Shown piece after piece: positions 24,397 to 33,839 of a stretch of DNA of 49,555 nt. The DNA is from Erysipelotrichaceae bacterium (GTDB lineage Bacteria; Bacillota_I; Bacilli_A; Erysipelotrichales; Erysipelotrichaceae). Both the position numbers and the translations under genes were made by a program. Position 1 is the stretch's first letter; each line of letters begins with the position of its first letter. Below the pieces are notes generated by a model, which was not told the DNA's origin, did not search any database, and saw nothing but the letters and a program-made list of their open reading frames with translations. Location of the stretch: NCBI GenBank assembly GCA_022772735.1, contig JALEZD010000007.1, forward strand, positions 1 through 49,555. The letters run 5' to 3'.

Positions 24397-25038
24397 TTAA
24401 ATTTCTATTGCACTTGTAACATTAAATCCTTCTTCAACAAGCTTAGTTTTCATAACTTCAAAATTTTTATCAGATGTCACAACAATAATCTCAATTCCTC
24501 TTTGCCCTCTAAATGTAGACACATTTTCAATACTTACGTTATTATTCGCAAAGCATGTAGAAATTTTAGCTATTATTCCTGTTTTGTCTTCATCAATTTT
24601 AATTACATACCTTGAGCCTTTTACTTTATACCCCAATAAATTAACGAGCGCATCAAACAAATCATTACCTGTAATAATCCCCACAACTTTTTTATTTGAC
24701 AATACAGGTAAACAACCAATTTGATTTTTTCTAATTTTTAAAACAGCTTCTTCTAATAATGCATCTGGAGATATAGTCATAACATCCCTTATCATAATAC
24801 TTTCAACTGTTGCCTTAGAAAGCAGATAATTTATCTCATGAATAGATAAACTAGTTGCCTTGCTAGGAGAGCTCTCTGCAATTATCCCTTCAGTAACTAA
24901 TCCCAACAAATTACCTTCCTCATCAACTACAGGAAGTCTGTGAAAATTATTCATCGACATTATATCTAAAGCTTTTGAAACACTTGTATCTGGGCTAACA
25001 CAATACGGATTAATACTCATACTATCTTTTACATACAT
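24397..25038 (-). CDS. CBS-pair and ACT domain protein (AcuB-like)
   Basis: 213 residues: two CBS motifs (about 5-55, MSINPYCVSPDTSVSKALDI; and 78-130, IMIRDVMTISPDALLEEAVL) and a C-terminal ACT domain (about 142-213, DKTGIIAKISTCFANNNVSI). CBS pairs bind adenosyl compounds and ACT domains bind amino acids, so this is likely a cytoplasmic sensor. It starts four bases after livF and is the last gene of the operon. Regulation of branched-chain amino acid uptake or use by energy and amino acid state is a reasonable inference; the target is unknown. Confidence 0.87.
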   Translation of the reverse strand: MYVKDSMSINPYCVSPDTSVSKALDIMSMNNFHRLPVVDEEGNLLGLVTEGIIAESSPSKATSLSIHEINYLLSKATVESIMIRDVMTISPDALLEEAVLKIRKNQIGCLPVLSNKKVVGIITGNDLFDALVNLLGYKVKGSRYVIKIDEDKTGIIAKISTCFANNNVSIENVSTFRGQRGIEIIVVTSDKNFEVMKTKLVEEGFNVTSAIEI

Positions 25039-25042
25039 ATAA

Positions 25043-25747
25043 TTATCCTCCTAAATATGCTTTTTTAACTTCTTCACTATCAGCTAATTCTTTTCCACTT
25101 CCACTAAGCACAATATTTCCAGTTTCAATAACATATGCCCTATTTGCAATAGCCAATGCCATTTTTGCATTTTGCTCTACTAATAAAATGGTAGTTCCCT
25201 GTCTGTTTATTTCTTGTATTATATTAAATATTTCTTTAACTAAAAGTGGAGATAATCCCATACTTGGTTCATCAAGTAGTAGTATTTTAGGTTTTGCCAT
25301 CAAAGCTCTACCCATCGCAAGCATTTGTTGTTCACCACCACTCAATGTTTGTGCTTGTTGTTTCAATCTTTCTTTTAATCTTGGAAATTTTGAATAAACA
25401 TTCTCAAGATCCTTTTGAATTTCTGCTTTATCTTTTCTAAGAAATGCACCCATCAATAAATTTTCTTCAACACTCATCCCCGAAAAAATTCTTCTACCTT
25501 CAGGAACCTGAGTAAGTCCCAAAATAACTATATCACGTGCAGATTTTTTTGTGATATCTTCACCATTAAATACAATATTCCCACTACTAGACTTAATAAG
25601 CCCACTTATCGCATGAAGCAATGTTGTTTTACCAGCACCATTTGCACCAATCAAAGATACAATTTCACCTTCATTCACTTCAATACTTATTCCCTTTAAA
25701 GCATGTATAACTCCATAATGGACATTTAAATCATTAATTTTTAACAT
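25043..25747 (-). CDS. livF: Branched-chain amino acid ABC importer ATPase LivF
   Basis: 234 residues, an ABC ATPase of the HAAT type. Walker A is GANGAGKTTLLHA (33-45), the signature LSGGEQQMLAMGRAL lies near 136-150, and Walker B ILLLDEPSMGL near 155-165. It starts with LKINDLNVHYGVIHALKGI, typical for LivF. With LivG it powers import through LivH and LivM. One base separates it from livG. Confidence 0.95.
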   Translation of the reverse strand: MLKINDLNVHYGVIHALKGISIEVNEGEIVSLIGANGAGKTTLLHAISGLIKSSSGNIVFNGEDITKKSARDIVILGLTQVPEGRRIFSGMSVEENLLMGAFLRKDKAEIQKDLENVYSKFPRLKERLKQQAQTLSGGEQQMLAMGRALMAKPKILLLDEPSMGLSPLLVKEIFNIIQEINRQGTTILLVEQNAKMALAIANRAYVIETGNIVLSGSGKELADSEEVKKAYLGG

Positions 25748-25748
25748 A

Positions 25749-26522
25749 TTAATCCTCCCCTAAATAAGCTTCAACAACACGCTTATTATTTTTTATTTCT
25801 TCAGGAGTACCCTTTGCTATTAGTTTACCATAATCTAACACAAAAATTCTTTCACATAAAGTCATTACAAGAGACATATCATGCTCAATTAAAATTATGG
25901 TTAAGTTAAAATCTTTTTTTATTTTATTTATTAAAGAAGTTAATTCATTTGTTTCCTGTGGATTCATACCCGCAGCTGGTTCATCTAAAAAAAGTACAGT
26001 TGGATTTGTCGCAAGTGCTCTTGCAATTTCAAGTTTTCTTTGTTCACCATATGGCAAGTTTTTTGCTAGTTCATTACGCTTTTCACCAAGCCCAACAACC
26101 TCAAGTAATTTTATTGCATTATCATGTATTCTACTTTCTTCTTTATAAAATTTAGGTAATCTAAAAATAGCACTAAAAAATCCATATTTAATATCTTTAT
26201 TCATCGCAACTTTTATATTATCTAAAACACTTAACTCTTTAAAAAGTCTAATATTTTGAAAAGTTCTCGCCATTCCAAGCTTTGTAATATTATAAGGTTT
26301 AACCTTAACAATACTTTTCATTTTTCCATTAATTTTAAGTTCTATACTACCTTCACTTGGCTCATAAACCCCTGTAAGTAAATTGAAAAAAGTTGTTTTT
26401 CCTGCACCATTTGGACCAATTAAGCCAACTAGTTCATTCTCATTAATTTCTAAGTTAACATTGCTTACTGCACTTAGTCCCCCAAAGTTTTTAGTAAGAT
26501 TCTTTACAACCAACACACTCAT
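25749..26522 (-). CDS. livG: Branched-chain amino acid ABC importer ATPase LivG
   Basis: 257 residues, the longer ATPase of the LivFG pair. Walker A GPNGAGKTTFFNLLTG (37-52), the LivG-typical MARTFQNIRLF near 88-98, signature LPYGEQRKLEIARAL near 155-169 (LPYG in place of LSGG, normal for LivG) and Walker B VLFLDEPAAGMN. Its start overlaps the livM stop by four bases (ATGA). Confidence 0.95.
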   Translation of the reverse strand: MSVLVVKNLTKNFGGLSAVSNVNLEINENELVGLIGPNGAGKTTFFNLLTGVYEPSEGSIELKINGKMKSIVKVKPYNITKLGMARTFQNIRLFKELSVLDNIKVAMNKDIKYGFFSAIFRLPKFYKEESRIHDNAIKLLEVVGLGEKRNELAKNLPYGEQRKLEIARALATNPTVLFLDEPAAGMNPQETNELTSLINKIKKDFNLTIILIEHDMSLVMTLCERIFVLDYGKLIAKGTPEEIKNNKRVVEAYLGED

Positions 26523-27469
26523 TGATTTTCCTCCTTACCTTTTAAAAATTTAGAAAGTTTAAATTCATAACTACCCAACAACCCTTTTGGTCTAAAAATC
26601 ATTATCATTACAAGAATAATTCCATACGCAATAGTTCTAATACCTGCAAAAGACTGTAAAGCAGTATTTATAATTCCAATAATTATTGCAGAAAGTATTG
26701 AACCTGTAAAACTTCCCATACCTCCAAAAACTACAATTACTAAAATATCAATAGATTTATTGAAAGAAAACATATCTGGTTTAATTACATAAAAACTTCC
26801 AGCATAAAGTGCCCCTGCAATAGATGCAATTACTGCACCAACTACAAATGCCATAATTTTGTACTTAGTAGTATTAATACCCATAGTTTCAGAAGCGATT
26901 TCATCCTCTCTTACAGATATACACGCTCTACCTATAGCACTATTACTAAAAAATAATATTATTAAAATACTAATTATCAAAAACACAAAAACTATTTTCC
27001 AATCAGCCACTTTAGTTAAAACAAGCCCCGCAGCACCATTTGTTACCTTCATATTTTGAATTATTATTCTAATTATTTCTCCAAAACCTAATGTGGCAAT
27101 CGCTAAATAATCACCCTTTAACCTTAAAGTAGGTATAGCAACAATAAGTGCCATAATTCCACTAAAAAACATCCCAAGTGCAATCCCCATATAAAATCCT
27201 GTACTTTGAGAAAAAAGTTTTAAAGCAACTCCAGCACTATATGCTCCAATAGCCATAAATCCAGCATGCCCAAGTGAAAATTGACCTGTAATACCAATTA
27301 TCATATTTAAGCTAATTGCCAGAATAATATTTATCATAACAGTAACTAAAACTGTTTGATAAACCGCATTTAAAACACCTAAAGAAATTAAAATATTAAT
27401 CAAAAAATAAATAAATACTATTAAAACTAACCAACAAAGATTAATAAATGTAAATTGATTTTTTTTCAT
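26519..27469 (-). CDS. livM: Branched-chain amino acid ABC importer permease LivM
   Basis: 316 residues, highly hydrophobic with eight or more helices. LivM signatures are clear: GQFSLGHAGFMAIGAYSAG near 63-81, RLKGDYLAIATLGFGEIIR near 116-134, and DEIASETMGINTTKYKI near 199-215, the coupling loop to the ATPases. It pairs with LivH in the membrane. Three bases separate it from livH. Confidence 0.94.
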   Translation of the reverse strand: MKKNQFTFINLCWLVLIVFIYFLINILISLGVLNAVYQTVLVTVMINIILAISLNMIIGITGQFSLGHAGFMAIGAYSAGVALKLFSQSTGFYMGIALGMFFSGIMALIVAIPTLRLKGDYLAIATLGFGEIIRIIIQNMKVTNGAAGLVLTKVADWKIVFVFLIISILIILFFSNSAIGRACISVREDEIASETMGINTTKYKIMAFVVGAVIASIAGALYAGSFYVIKPDMFSFNKSIDILVIVVFGGMGSFTGSILSAIIIGIINTALQSFAGIRTIAYGIILVMIMIFRPKGLLGSYEFKLSKFLKGKEENQ

Positions 27470-27472
27470 ATA

Positions 27473-28351
27473 CTACACCTTTTCCTTTACATTTTTCCCA
27501 AGCAATCCTGCTGGTTTAACAACTAATATAACTATTAAAACTACATAAACAACTGCATCTCTATATAAAGAACTCCAATATCCACTAACTAATGTTTCAA
27601 TAATACCAATTAAAACACCACCAAGCATTGCTCCAGGAATTATTCCAATACCACCAAATACAGCAGCAATAAAAGCTTTTAATCCAGGAATTAATCCCAT
27701 CAAAGGGTTTATAGAATTATAATATATTCCAACCATGACTCCAGCAGCACCTGCAAGTGCGCTACCAATCGCAAAAGTAAAACTAATTGTTTTATTAACA
27801 TCAACACCCATAAGTTTAGCAGCATCGCTATCTACCGATACAGCTCTCATTGCTCTTCCAACTTTTGTTTTATTTACAACAAATTGTAATGCCAACATTA
27901 AAACCACTGTTATAAACAGCATAATTATTTGTTGATATGAAATTCCAACTCCATATATCTTTATACCTCCAGCTGGCAAAAGTGCAGGAAAAGACCTTGG
28001 AGTTGTACTCATCACCTGTTGTGTTGTTGCCTCTAAAAAATAACTAACACCTATTGCAGTGATTAGTGCAGTAATTCTTGTCGCATTTCTTAATGGTTTA
28101 TATGCTATAGTTTCAATTAATATACCTAATATAGCACAAAAAATCATTGCACCTATTAATGATGGGAAAAATCCCAAATTAAATTTTGTTGAAATTATAA
28201 AACCAACATATGCACCAATCATATAAATATCTCCATGTGCAAAATTAATTAGTTTTATTATTCCATACACCATTGTATAACCTAGTGCAATTAAAGCATA
28301 AATACTTCCTAATGATAATCCATTAATTAACTGTTGAAAAAACTGTACCAT
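27473..28351 (-). CDS. livH: Branched-chain amino acid ABC importer permease LivH
   Basis: 292 residues with about eight helices. The N-terminus QLINGLSLGSIYALIALGYT is the LivH hallmark, followed by INFAHGDIYMIGAYVGF near 36-52 and VSVDSDAAKLMGVDVNKTI near 179-197 as the coupling region. AAGGGGG serves as ribosome site. A strong hairpin lies between livK and this gene. Confidence 0.94.
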   Translation of the reverse strand: MVQFFQQLINGLSLGSIYALIALGYTMVYGIIKLINFAHGDIYMIGAYVGFIISTKFNLGFFPSLIGAMIFCAILGILIETIAYKPLRNATRITALITAIGVSYFLEATTQQVMSTTPRSFPALLPAGGIKIYGVGISYQQIIMLFITVVLMLALQFVVNKTKVGRAMRAVSVDSDAAKLMGVDVNKTISFTFAIGSALAGAAGVMVGIYYNSINPLMGLIPGLKAFIAAVFGGIGIIPGAMLGGVLIGIIETLVSGYWSSLYRDAVVYVVLIVILVVKPAGLLGKNVKEKV

Positions 28352-28368
28352 AAATTAACCCCCTTAAA

Positions 28369-28406
28369 TAAAAACCAAAATAGGAGTAATGAATACCTCC
28401 TATTTT
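28369..28406 (-). terminator. Attenuating terminator between livK and livH
   Basis: Ten-base perfect arms AAAATAGGAG (28377-28386) and CTCCTATTTT (28397-28406) with a ten-base loop; the minus strand continues GGTTTTTA. Partial read-through would keep the binding protein in excess of the permeases. Confidence 0.8.
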
Positions 28407-28421
28407 ATAATTTAGCAAATA

Positions 28422-29615
28422 TTATTGTTGAGGACTTACAGATACAGCACTACTTTGTACGCCATCAACAAGTTCAACTACAAGTACAGTTTTAATTGGA
28501 GTGTGAGTTTTATCAAATGTGAAATCACCTGTTACACCTGAAAAACTTGTTTTTTCAATAGAATCTCTAAGTGCTTGGCTATCCCCACCAACTTTTTCAA
28601 TATTTTCAATTAATAAATTTGTAGAATCAAATGCTAATGCAGCAAACATACTTGGTTCTTCATTATACTCAGCTTTAAATGCTTCAACAAACTTTAATAA
28701 TTTTTCAGAAGCATCAACTGTAGTATATCCAGTTGTATAATAAACTTTATTTAAATTTGAAGCACCCGCAAGAGTAATAAGTGATTCAGAATCAAATCCA
28801 TCTCCACCAATTATTGTTGAATCTATTCCAAGCTCTCTTGCTTGTTTAATAATTAAACCAGCTTCATTATAATATCCAGCAATATACAATAAATCAAAAT
28901 CTTTAGATTTTATATTAGTTAATACAGAAGAGAAATCAGTATCTCCAGATGTGAAATATTCAGTTGAAACAATTTCCCCACCAAGTTTTTTAAATTGTGT
29001 GTCAAATGCTTCTACAAGACCTTTTGAATAGTCATTTGAATTATCACCATAAATTACAACTTTTTTTGCAGATAGAGTATCAAATGCAAATTGTGCCATA
29101 GCTGCACCTTGATATGAATCTTCAAAAGTTGTTCTAAATGAATATGCGTATACTTCACTATTTTCATTAGAAGGATCAACTTTAGTAATGTTATTTTGTG
29201 TTGCTGAAGGTGAAATTACAACTTTATTTGCACCATTTAATATTGGATATGTTGCAGCACTTGCTCCTGAAGTTGCAGGTCCAACAACCCCAACAACATC
29301 TGAACTTGCAAGTTGTGTTGCAATTGTAACAGCTTCAGTTTGATCAGATTTATTGTCATATTCTACACCAACATACTTTTCATAACCCGCTTGTTCATTA
29401 GCCAATTTAATAGCTAATTTTGCAGCTTTATTTTCAGTGTTTCCATAATCTGCAACTGCACCTGTTAATTCAAAATGAAGTCCAATCTTATATGTTTCTT
29501 TATCAGATTGTGTAGTAGTTTGATTTGTGCTTGTCTGATTACCCGCAGAACACGCAGCCAATGATGTGGCTAGTGTTAAAGCTACACCTGCTTTCAATAA
29601 TTTTCTAAAATACAT
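28422..29615 (-). CDS. livK: Branched-chain amino acid binding lipoprotein
   Basis: 397 residues. The signal peptide ends in lipobox LAAC, with the lipidated Cys at residue 22, so it is anchored outside the membrane. The periplasmic-binding fold type I is seen in KIGLHFELTGAVADYG near residue 43, VVGVVGPATSGASAATYPI near 110-128, and FRTTFEDSYQGAAMAQF near 160-176. It captures Leu, Ile, Val or related amino acids for LivHM. GAGGAGA is the ribosome site and the operon promoter is just upstream. Exact ligand range cannot be told from sequence. Confidence 0.9.
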   Translation of the reverse strand: MYFRKLLKAGVALTLATSLAACSAGNQTSTNQTTTQSDKETYKIGLHFELTGAVADYGNTENKAAKLAIKLANEQAGYEKYVGVEYDNKSDQTEAVTIATQLASSDVVGVVGPATSGASAATYPILNGANKVVISPSATQNNITKVDPSNENSEVYAYSFRTTFEDSYQGAAMAQFAFDTLSAKKVVIYGDNSNDYSKGLVEAFDTQFKKLGGEIVSTEYFTSGDTDFSSVLTNIKSKDFDLLYIAGYYNEAGLIIKQARELGIDSTIIGGDGFDSESLITLAGASNLNKVYYTTGYTTVDASEKLLKFVEAFKAEYNEEPSMFAALAFDSTNLLIENIEKVGGDSQALRDSIEKTSFSGVTGDFTFDKTHTPIKTVLVVELVDGVQSSAVSVSPQQ

Positions 29616-29661
29616 AGTTTCTCTCCTCGTTATTTTATCTTCAATTCTTGAAGTGATTTTT

Positions 29662-29690
29662 ATTATAATGAATTGATTTCACAAATGCAA
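29662..29690 (-). promoter_or_regulatory. Promoter of the liv operon
   Basis: -35 TTGCAT (29690-29685), 17-base spacer, perfect -10 TATAAT (29667-29662). One of the best promoter matches in the window. Confidence 0.75.
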
Positions 29691-29733
29691 TAACTTTTTT
29701 CATAATTTTTCTGAAAATTCTTACATTTTTAAA

Positions 29734-29763
29734 TAAAAAAAGATAAACCTCAACGAGGTTTAT
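29734..29763 (-). terminator. Terminator of thrS
   Basis: ATAAACCTC (29743-29751), loop AAC, GAGGTTTAT (29755-29763), followed on the minus strand by CTTTTTTT. It includes the thrS stop codon. Confidence 0.85.
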
Positions 29764-31514
29764 ACAATTTCTTTATTTTTTATTTCATTTAAAATAGATT
29801 CAATAAATTCATCTAAACTTAAGTTTAATGAATCTTTTTTCCCATACCTTCTTACATTTACACCATTGTTTTCAACTTCTTGATCTCCTATTACAAGTTG
29901 AATTGGTGTTTTATGAGTTTGAGCCTCTCTAATTCTGTAACCAAGTTTTTCATTTCTTGCATCTAGCTTAACTCTAATACCTAATTTTTTAAGAACTCCA
30001 TAAACCTTATTTGCGTATTCTAGATGATGCTCATGATGTACAGGAACTATTACAACTTGTTCTGGAGCAATCCATAGAGGTAAAGCTCCTTTAAATTCTT
30101 CAATAATATACGCACTAAATCTTTCAAATGTACCTAAAATAGCTCTATGAATTACTACTGGTGGTTCTTTCTCACCATTTTCGTTAATGTAATTCAATTC
30201 AAATTTTCTTGGAAGCAAGAAATCTAATTGACATGTAGAAAGAGTTAATTCATGCCCTAAAGCCGTTTTTATTTGAACATCTAATTTAGGGCCATAAAAT
30301 GCAGCTTCATTTTTTGCCTCAAAATATTTTATTCCTAACTCATTCAAAATCTCTCTCAATGAATTTTCTGCCAAATCCCACATTTGATCATCATCAAAAT
30401 ATTTCTCTTTGTTATCTTTATCTCTCAAAGATAGCCTAAATTCATAATTTTTTATACCAAAATCTTTATATACATCCAAAATTAAATCAACTACTTGTTT
30501 AACTTCTTCTTTTATTTGGTCAGGTCTTACAAACAAGTGCGCATCATTTTGACACATCCCTCTAACTCTTTCAAGACCAGTAACTGCACCTGATGCTTCG
30601 TATCTAAAATCATTACCCAATTCGCCAATTCTTATTGGTAAATCACGATATGAGTGTAAACTATTTTTAAATATCAACATATGATGAGGACAATTCATCG
30701 GTCTTAAAACAACATCTTCTTTATCCATAGACATCACAGGATACATGTTATCTTTATAATGATCCCAGTGTCCAGAGGTTTTATATAAGTCAACAGACGC
30801 AAGAACTGGAGTGTATACATGGTCATATCCTCTTTCAAGTTCCTTATCCACAATGTATCTTTCAAGTATTCTTCTAATTGTTGCACCATTTGGTAACCAT
30901 AAAGGTAACCCCGGTCCAACAAGGTTAGAAGTCATAAAAATATCTAGTTCTTTTCCTAATTTTCTATGATCTCTACTTTTTCTTTCTTCTAGCATATTTA
31001 AGTGTGCATTTAATTCTTCTTCACTGTCATAACATACTCCATAAATTCTTTGAAGCATTTTATTTTTTGAATCACCTTTCCAATATGCACCACTAAACTT
31101 AACTAATTTGAAATGTTTTATTTCCTTCACTGTTTCAACATGTGGACCTCTACAAAGATCAGTAAAATCACCTTGAGTATACATAGAAATTACTCTTCCA
31201 TCATCCATATTATTGATTAAATCAATTTTATATGGATCATCTTTAAATTGTTCTAAAGCTTCTTCAACACTAATTTCTTTTCTAACAATTCTTTTCCCAT
31301 CTTTTGCGACTTTTTTCATTTCTTTTTCAATTTTTTCTAAATCGCTTTCAGATAAAACTTCATCACCTAAATCAATGTCATAATAAAAACCTTCATCAAT
31401 TACCGGTCCAACCCAAAACATTGCATTTGGATACAAATGCTTTACTGCTTGAGCCATTAAATGTGCACAACTGTGATTTAAAACATGCAGTCTTTCATTT
31501 TCTTTAATATTCAT
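29760..31514 (-). CDS. thrS: Threonyl-tRNA synthetase lacking the TGS domain
   Basis: Charges tRNA-Thr. 584 residues from the ATG at 31514, which has GGGAGGG before it; the frame upstream is T-box RNA. The usual enzyme is about 640 residues with an N-terminal TGS domain of about 60; here the protein starts directly at the editing domain. That domain is intact: HSCAH (His14, His18) and CRGPH (Cys121, His125). The class II core has the zinc ligands in MNCPHHM, QNDAHLF and VIHRAILG, and the anticodon-binding domain completes it with [14 protein letters not shown] onward. Regulated by the T-box leader. Confidence 0.94.
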   Translation of the reverse strand: MNIKENERLHVLNHSCAHLMAQAVKHLYPNAMFWVGPVIDEGFYYDIDLGDEVLSESDLEKIEKEMKKVAKDGKRIVRKEISVEEALEQFKDDPYKIDLINNMDDGRVISMYTQGDFTDLCRGPHVETVKEIKHFKLVKFSGAYWKGDSKNKMLQRIYGVCYDSEEELNAHLNMLEERKSRDHRKLGKELDIFMTSNLVGPGLPLWLPNGATIRRILERYIVDKELERGYDHVYTPVLASVDLYKTSGHWDHYKDNMYPVMSMDKEDVVLRPMNCPHHMLIFKNSLHSYRDLPIRIGELGNDFRYEASGAVTGLERVRGMCQNDAHLFVRPDQIKEEVKQVVDLILDVYKDFGIKNYEFRLSLRDKDNKEKYFDDDQMWDLAENSLREILNELGIKYFEAKNEAAFYGPKLDVQIKTALGHELTLSTCQLDFLLPRKFELNYINENGEKEPPVVIHRAILGTFERFSAYIIEEFKGALPLWIAPEQVVIVPVHHEHHLEYANKVYGVLKKLGIRVKLDARNEKLGYRIREAQTHKTPIQLVIGDQEVENNGVNVRRYGKKDSLNLSLDEFIESILNEIKNKEIV

Positions 31515-31530
31515 ATAAATTCCCTCCCAA

Positions 31531-31739
31531 TAAAAAAACGCCCACAAAAGGACGTATAACACGTGGTACCACCTTAATTCATATCCTAAGATATGCACTT
31601 TATGTAAATAACGATACAACCCGACAGTTTTTTAAACTGTAACTCCCAAGTAGTAACTATTCTTCTATTTAATTAGCTTTCACCACCCGCTAACTCTCTT
31701 ATAAAATCAAAGAAAAGTCATGTCTTGTTCAATGTTTAT
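31531..31739 (-). promoter_or_regulatory. T-box riboswitch of thrS
   Basis: The leader has the T-box hallmarks on the minus strand: AGAGAGTTAGCGGGTGGTG of stem I near 31698-31680, a specifier region AGTTACTACTTGGG with ACT (Thr) as likely specifier codon, the T-box bulge AAGGTGGTACCACG near 31576-31560, and a terminator hairpin ACGTCC-GGGCGT followed by T7 ending near 31531. Uncharged tRNA-Thr would stabilise the antiterminator and let thrS be read. The ends are approximate. Confidence 0.88.
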
Positions 31740-31745
31740 GAGTAA

Positions 31746-31774
31746 TTTATATAACTAATAAGTTTTTATGTCAA
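31746..31774 (-). promoter_or_regulatory. Promoter of the T-box/thrS transcript
   Basis: Perfect -35 TTGACA (31774-31769), 17-base spacer, -10 TATAAA (31751-31746). The start should fall near 31739. Confidence 0.75.
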
Positions 31775-32225
31775 TATTTTATGATATAAATTTTTTGAAA
31801 GTGATAACTTTAACTCTCGTATACAATTATATCCATAAGTTGTTAAATAGTTATAATTATATTTTTATAAAGGTATTGTTTGCCATAAACACTCAAAAAT
31901 ATCATTAAATACACAATCATATTATATTTTAATAACCTGTATGGTATGTCAATAAGAATATATTTAAATTATGTTTATAAATTAACTACACACAAACACA
32001 AATTTTATCAGTTTCTATTTTATTGTCGCAAAAATACAAGTTATGTATTATTATATGTTTGAGATAGCCTTGTAATTGGTAACTATTTCAATTTAAGCAA
32101 GTGGTAATAACACAATAAAAACTGATATCCATGATGACATTATCTTTTAAAGGAAAAACAAGATATTTCTGATTTGATAAAGATATTGAAATTTTTATTA
32201 GGTTTTACACTATAAGGAGAATAAG
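31775..32225. other. Gene-free spacer
   Basis: About 450 bases with short frames only and no RNA or repeat that I recognise. The last bases carry AAGGAG for the lipoprotein gene at 32226, with TATAAG overlapping it; no convincing promoter was found. Confidence 0.5.
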
Positions 32226-32804
32226 ATGAAAAAGATAATTATTCTGCTGCTTGCAACTTTACTTGTTGCGTGTTCAAATAAAAAAGAAAAGTATACTGAC
32301 GAAGAAACTGCAAAAAACTTTTTAGAAAAACTGGGTTATACTGTAACTCCACCAAAAATTGAAACAAGTTTAACAGCTCAAGAGGTCTACGATAAACTTT
32401 TATCAGTTGGCTTTACAGAAAAAACAGATGACGAAATCATAACCTTATATCGTGCTAATGATAAAAGCTTAATAGCTGTTGGATATTCCGAGGGTTTATT
32501 CAAAGAATTTAGATTCGCAAATATTCCTGACAGTTCAAAAATAATTTTTCAAATTTTGGCAGATAACGGTACTGTTGTTGATAAAAGACTTGTCTATTTG
32601 GGGGAAGGTTATGAATGCGAGTATTCTTTTGACAAAGACTCATATATGTATCCAACAAATATAGCTGATACCACATGCAATAACAATTCACTTTCAAAAG
32701 CTTCATCATTAAGAACACGCTTTGATAGCCTTCTAAAAGAAGCTGAACTAAGTATGGAAGATATAGAAGAATTATTAATAAATTTCAAAAATGTAAATTA
32801 TTAA
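32226..32804 (+). CDS. Hypothetical lipoprotein
   Basis: 192 residues, signal peptide MKKIIILLLATLLVAC with lipobox LVAC, Cys16 lipidated. The mature part begins KYTDEETAKNFLEKLGYTV and is mixed alpha/beta with no motif I know; two more Cys (in YECEYSF and TTCNNNS) could form a disulfide. It has a good AAGGAG site, unlike the leaderless envelope genes earlier in the window. Its base use looks somewhat less AT-rich than its neighbours by eye. The function is unknown. Confidence 0.7.
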   Translation: MKKIIILLLATLLVACSNKKEKYTDEETAKNFLEKLGYTVTPPKIETSLTAQEVYDKLLSVGFTEKTDDEIITLYRANDKSLIAVGYSEGLFKEFRFANIPDSSKIIFQILADNGTVVDKRLVYLGEGYECEYSFDKDSYMYPTNIADTTCNNNSLSKASSLRTRFDSLLKEAELSMEDIEELLINFKNVNY

Positions 32805-32908
32805 AGCATAAACTTAACTGAATTTTATGATAATAAGTGTATTATAAATCTAGAAATTATAAATGAAATATACTCTTAAATTTATTTTGAAGTGGGAGGA
32901 ATAAATAA

Positions 32909-33253
32909 ATGGATGTTTATGAAAAAGAAAAATTAAAGAATAAAGATAATGCGATACTACTTTCATATCTTGCTGGATTTATAACTGCATTATTCATTTC
33001 CGTAAGAAATTTAAGTACCTTTCTAGTATTTTTTGGTTCTAAATTCGATAAATTTATATGGATGTTAAAAACAACACTATTTGCTGGTATAGGTGGTGCT
33101 ATACTTGGATTTATATTTTTTTATACAGCAAAATTTTTAACATCATTGTTTTATGGTATTAATTTCAAAATAAAAATTGCCTTATTAATTATCATAAGTA
33201 TTTTATTAACTTATGTATTCGCAATTTATTATGGAATATTTCTAATTAAATAG
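32909..33253 (+). CDS. Small integral membrane protein
   Basis: 114 residues with three hydrophobic segments (about 16-36, 52-74 and 88-112) after a short charged N-terminus. Family not recognised. A strong GGGAGG precedes the ATG, 104 bases after the lipoprotein stop; the two may be co-transcribed. The bidirectional hairpin at 33343-33366 would end the message. Confidence 0.65.
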   Translation: MDVYEKEKLKNKDNAILLSYLAGFITALFISVRNLSTFLVFFGSKFDKFIWMLKTTLFAGIGGAILGFIFFYTAKFLTSLFYGINFKIKIALLIIISILLTYVFAIYYGIFLIK

Positions 33254-33342
33254 TATTGTTTAAGAATTAATTTATATGATAAATCAATATAATAAACCCC
33301 AAAAATTAAATGTATCATAATTACTAAAATTATTTAAAACAT

Positions 33343-33366
33343 TAAAAAACCACTTACATAAGTGGT
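33343..33366. terminator. Bidirectional terminator: tRNA cluster and small membrane protein
   Basis: ACCACTT (33349-33355), loop ACAT, AAGTGGT (33360-33366), with A and T tracts on the two sides. It serves the tRNA cluster on the minus strand and possibly the plus-strand gene. Confidence 0.75.
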
Positions 33367-33377
33367 ATTTTTTATAA

Positions 33378-33453
33378 TGGTGATTCCTCAGGGGATCGAA
33401 CCCTGGACCCACTGATTAAGAGTCAGTTGCTCTGCCGGCTGAGCTAAGGAATC
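33378..33453 (-). tRNA. tRNA-Lys (anticodon CTT)
   Basis: 76 bases with encoded CCA. Acceptor stem GATTCCT/AGGAATC is perfect, anticodon stem ACTGA/TCAGT holds CTCTTAA, anticodon CTT for AAG codons. Last tRNA in the Asn-Glu-Lys cluster. Confidence 0.93.
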
Positions 33454-33552
33454 ATAACGCATTAATTATGTTAACACATTTTTTTATTAATGACTACTAT
33501 TTTTAAAACTATAGAATAAAAAAAAGATGTAATATACATCTAAATTTACAAA

Positions 33553-33629
33553 TGGTGACTCGTACGGGATTCGAACCCGTGAATGACGCCGTGAAAGGGC
33601 GCTGTGTTAAGCCACTTCACCAACGAGCC
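33553..33629 (-). tRNA. tRNA-Glu (anticodon TTC)
   Basis: 77 bases with encoded CCA. Acceptor GGCTCGT/ACGAGTC (one G-T pair), anticodon loop CTTTCAC giving TTC for Glu, T loop TTCGAAT. Confidence 0.93.
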
Positions 33630-33637
33630 AAAAAAAA

Positions 33638-33713
33638 TGGCGCCTAAAACAGGGCTCGAACCTGTGACCTAACGGTTAACAGCCGTTTGCTCTACCGACT
33701 GAGCTATTTAGGC
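33638..33713 (-). tRNA. tRNA-Asn (anticodon GTT)
   Basis: 76 bases with encoded CCA. Acceptor GCCTAAA/TTTAGGC, anticodon stem AACGG/CCGTT with loop CTGTTAA, anticodon GTT. Only eight bases from tRNA-Glu, so they are processed from one precursor. Confidence 0.93.
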
Positions 33714-33725
33714 GTTTGCTTGATT

Positions 33726-33754
33726 ATATTATCATATCCACTATTCTAATGCAA
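33726..33754 (-). promoter_or_regulatory. Promoter of the tRNA-Asn-Glu-Lys cluster
   Basis: -35 TTGCAT (33754-33749), 17-base spacer, extended -10 TGA-TAATAT (33731-33726), just upstream of tRNA-Asn. Confidence 0.7.
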
Positions 33755-33803
33755 TAGATAATTTTTATTTTTTAATATTTTTTTGTAAATGATATTAAAC
33801 AAA

Positions 33804-33839
33804 ATAAAAAAACAACAAAACTTTTTAAGTAATGTTGTT
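33804..33839 (-). terminator. Terminator of the MATE exporter gene
   Basis: AACAACA (33811-33817) pairs with TGTTGTT (33833-33839), with an inner AAGT/ACTT-type stem; the minus strand then has a T7 run. Confidence 0.65.

Noticed and set aside
31515-31619. N-terminal extension of ThrS by 35 residues
   Set aside because: The extension is translated T-box leader (antiterminator and terminator). The GGGAGGG ribosome site is just before the ATG at 31514.
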